Shown piece by piece: positions 28,760-29,178 of a stretch of 29,178 bases of DNA. The DNA is from a virus, in the IMG/VR virus record IMGVR_UViG_3300006920_000166, positions 1 through 29,178 of that record; one strand, written 5' to 3'. Position numbers and translations under genes: made by a program. The notes beneath the pieces were generated by a model. That model was not told where the DNA came from, ran no database searches, and was given only the letters and a program-made list of their open reading frames with translations. Position 1 is the first letter of the stretch. Every line of letters starts with the position of its first letter.

Positions 28760-29178
28760 TCAATCCTCGAATTGTTCACGGTTAATCCATTGACCGTTCT
28801 TCAACGGAATAAGAACATCATCCAAACTCAACGCTTGGGCAGGCATAGTGTCGCACAAACCCCAGTAATCACAGTAACGACACCGCCACGAACCCTCCGT
28901 ACCTCCAGGTTGTGGCAACGTCTCAACATGTCCCCACCCAGGAATAAACCGAGCAGGTAACACGTCGCTCTTAATCTCTTTAGCGATCGCATTTATTCTC
29001 TCAGCTTCAAGCTGCGAAACTTCCCGAACCGTACGACCATCACCAGGAACCGGATCGTCCAGACCCAACATCCACTCAACAGTTTCCCCCGCTTGGATAT
29101 GGTCACGGGGTTTGAACTGGTTACCGGCGTTATCTTTAGCCAAGTACACTATGTGGATAGCGTCAGCATCAACAGCTA
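28760..29178 (-). CDS. RecB/Cas4-like PD-(D/E)XK nuclease, C-terminal part (5' end outside window)
   Basis: The frame is open to the right edge, and the sequence upstream of the first possible start (GTG at 29149) continues naturally (DADAIHIVYLAKDNAGNQ), so the gene is truncated by the window. WRCRYCDYWGLCDTMPAQ contains the cysteine cluster that in Cas4/AddB-type nucleases holds an iron-sulfur cluster near the C-terminus. The upstream LEAERINAIAKEIKSDVLPARFIPGW helix fits the same family. The catalytic D...ExK part must lie beyond the window. With the annealing protein and SSB it forms a recombination set. The last residues (LIPLKNGQWINREQFED) are a tail of unknown role. Confidence 0.68.
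   Translation of the reverse strand, partial: AVDADAIHIVYLAKDNAGNQFKPRDHIQAGETVEWMLGLDDPVPGDGRTVREVSQLEAERINAIAKEIKSDVLPARFIPGWGHVETLPQPGGTEGSWRCRYCDYWGLCDTMPAQALSLDDVLIPLKNGQWINREQFED

Overview
The window is a 29 kb internal piece of a tailed double-stranded DNA phage genome that most likely infects an actinobacterium. The strongest host clue is a WhiB-type iron-sulfur regulator (25575-25838 minus), a family confined to Actinomycetota and their phages. Base composition is moderate to AT-rich. One fibre-block protein (16275-16613) belongs to a type I associate with marine phages, so an aquatic actinobacterium is plausible, but that is inference. Both ends are cut inside genes: the terminase large subunit on the left and a RecB/Cas4-like nuclease on the right. 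I see no integrase, tRNA, insertion sequence or CRISPR array, and no stretch over 300 bases lacks a gene.

Layout, plus strand (late genes). 1-2.7 kb: terminase C-terminus, portal and two small genes. 2.7-12.4 kb: four large, tightly coupled genes of 1823, 252, 756 and 402 aa, read here as internal virion (DNA-ejection) proteins. A well-formed sigma-70-like promoter follows at 12402-12430, then scaffold and an N4-gp56-like major capsid protein (12.5-14.0 kb) and a GC-rich hairpin. 14.05-18.5 kb: mini-genes and a tail-fibre block with duplicated parts. 18.5-19.5 kb: lysis genes (amidase with peptidoglycan-binding domain, r1t-like holin). 19.55-23.6 kb: further structural genes, including a likely adaptor and a likely beta-propeller nozzle. 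23.6-25.1 kb: a DnaQ/RNase H-like exonuclease with zinc ribbon and a PAPS-reductase-like PP-loop protein. The absence of a recognisable tail tube or tape measure suggests a short-tailed (podovirus-like) virion.

Layout, minus strand (early/recombination genes, converging at about 25.2 kb on back-to-back terminators). Read in transcription order from the right edge: RecB/Cas4-like nuclease (partial), ribbon-helix-helix protein, winged-helix protein, Rad52/Sak-like annealing protein, SSB, a second 52-aa ribbon-helix-helix protein, a hypothetical protein, a PD-(D/E)XK resolvase-like nuclease, a cytosine-C5 DNA methyltransferase, the WhiB-like protein and a hypothetical protein. Nuclease, annealing protein, SSB and resolvase make a coherent recombination set, interleaved with several small DNA-binding regulators.

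The most notable observation is a second reading frame of 172 codons lying wholly inside the methyltransferase gene (25996-26514). It has its own ATG and Shine-Dalgarno-like sequence and contains spaced LLPTP motifs. I recall such motifs from actinophage proteins linked to cytosine methyltransferases, so this may be a genuine dual-coding (overprinted) gene.
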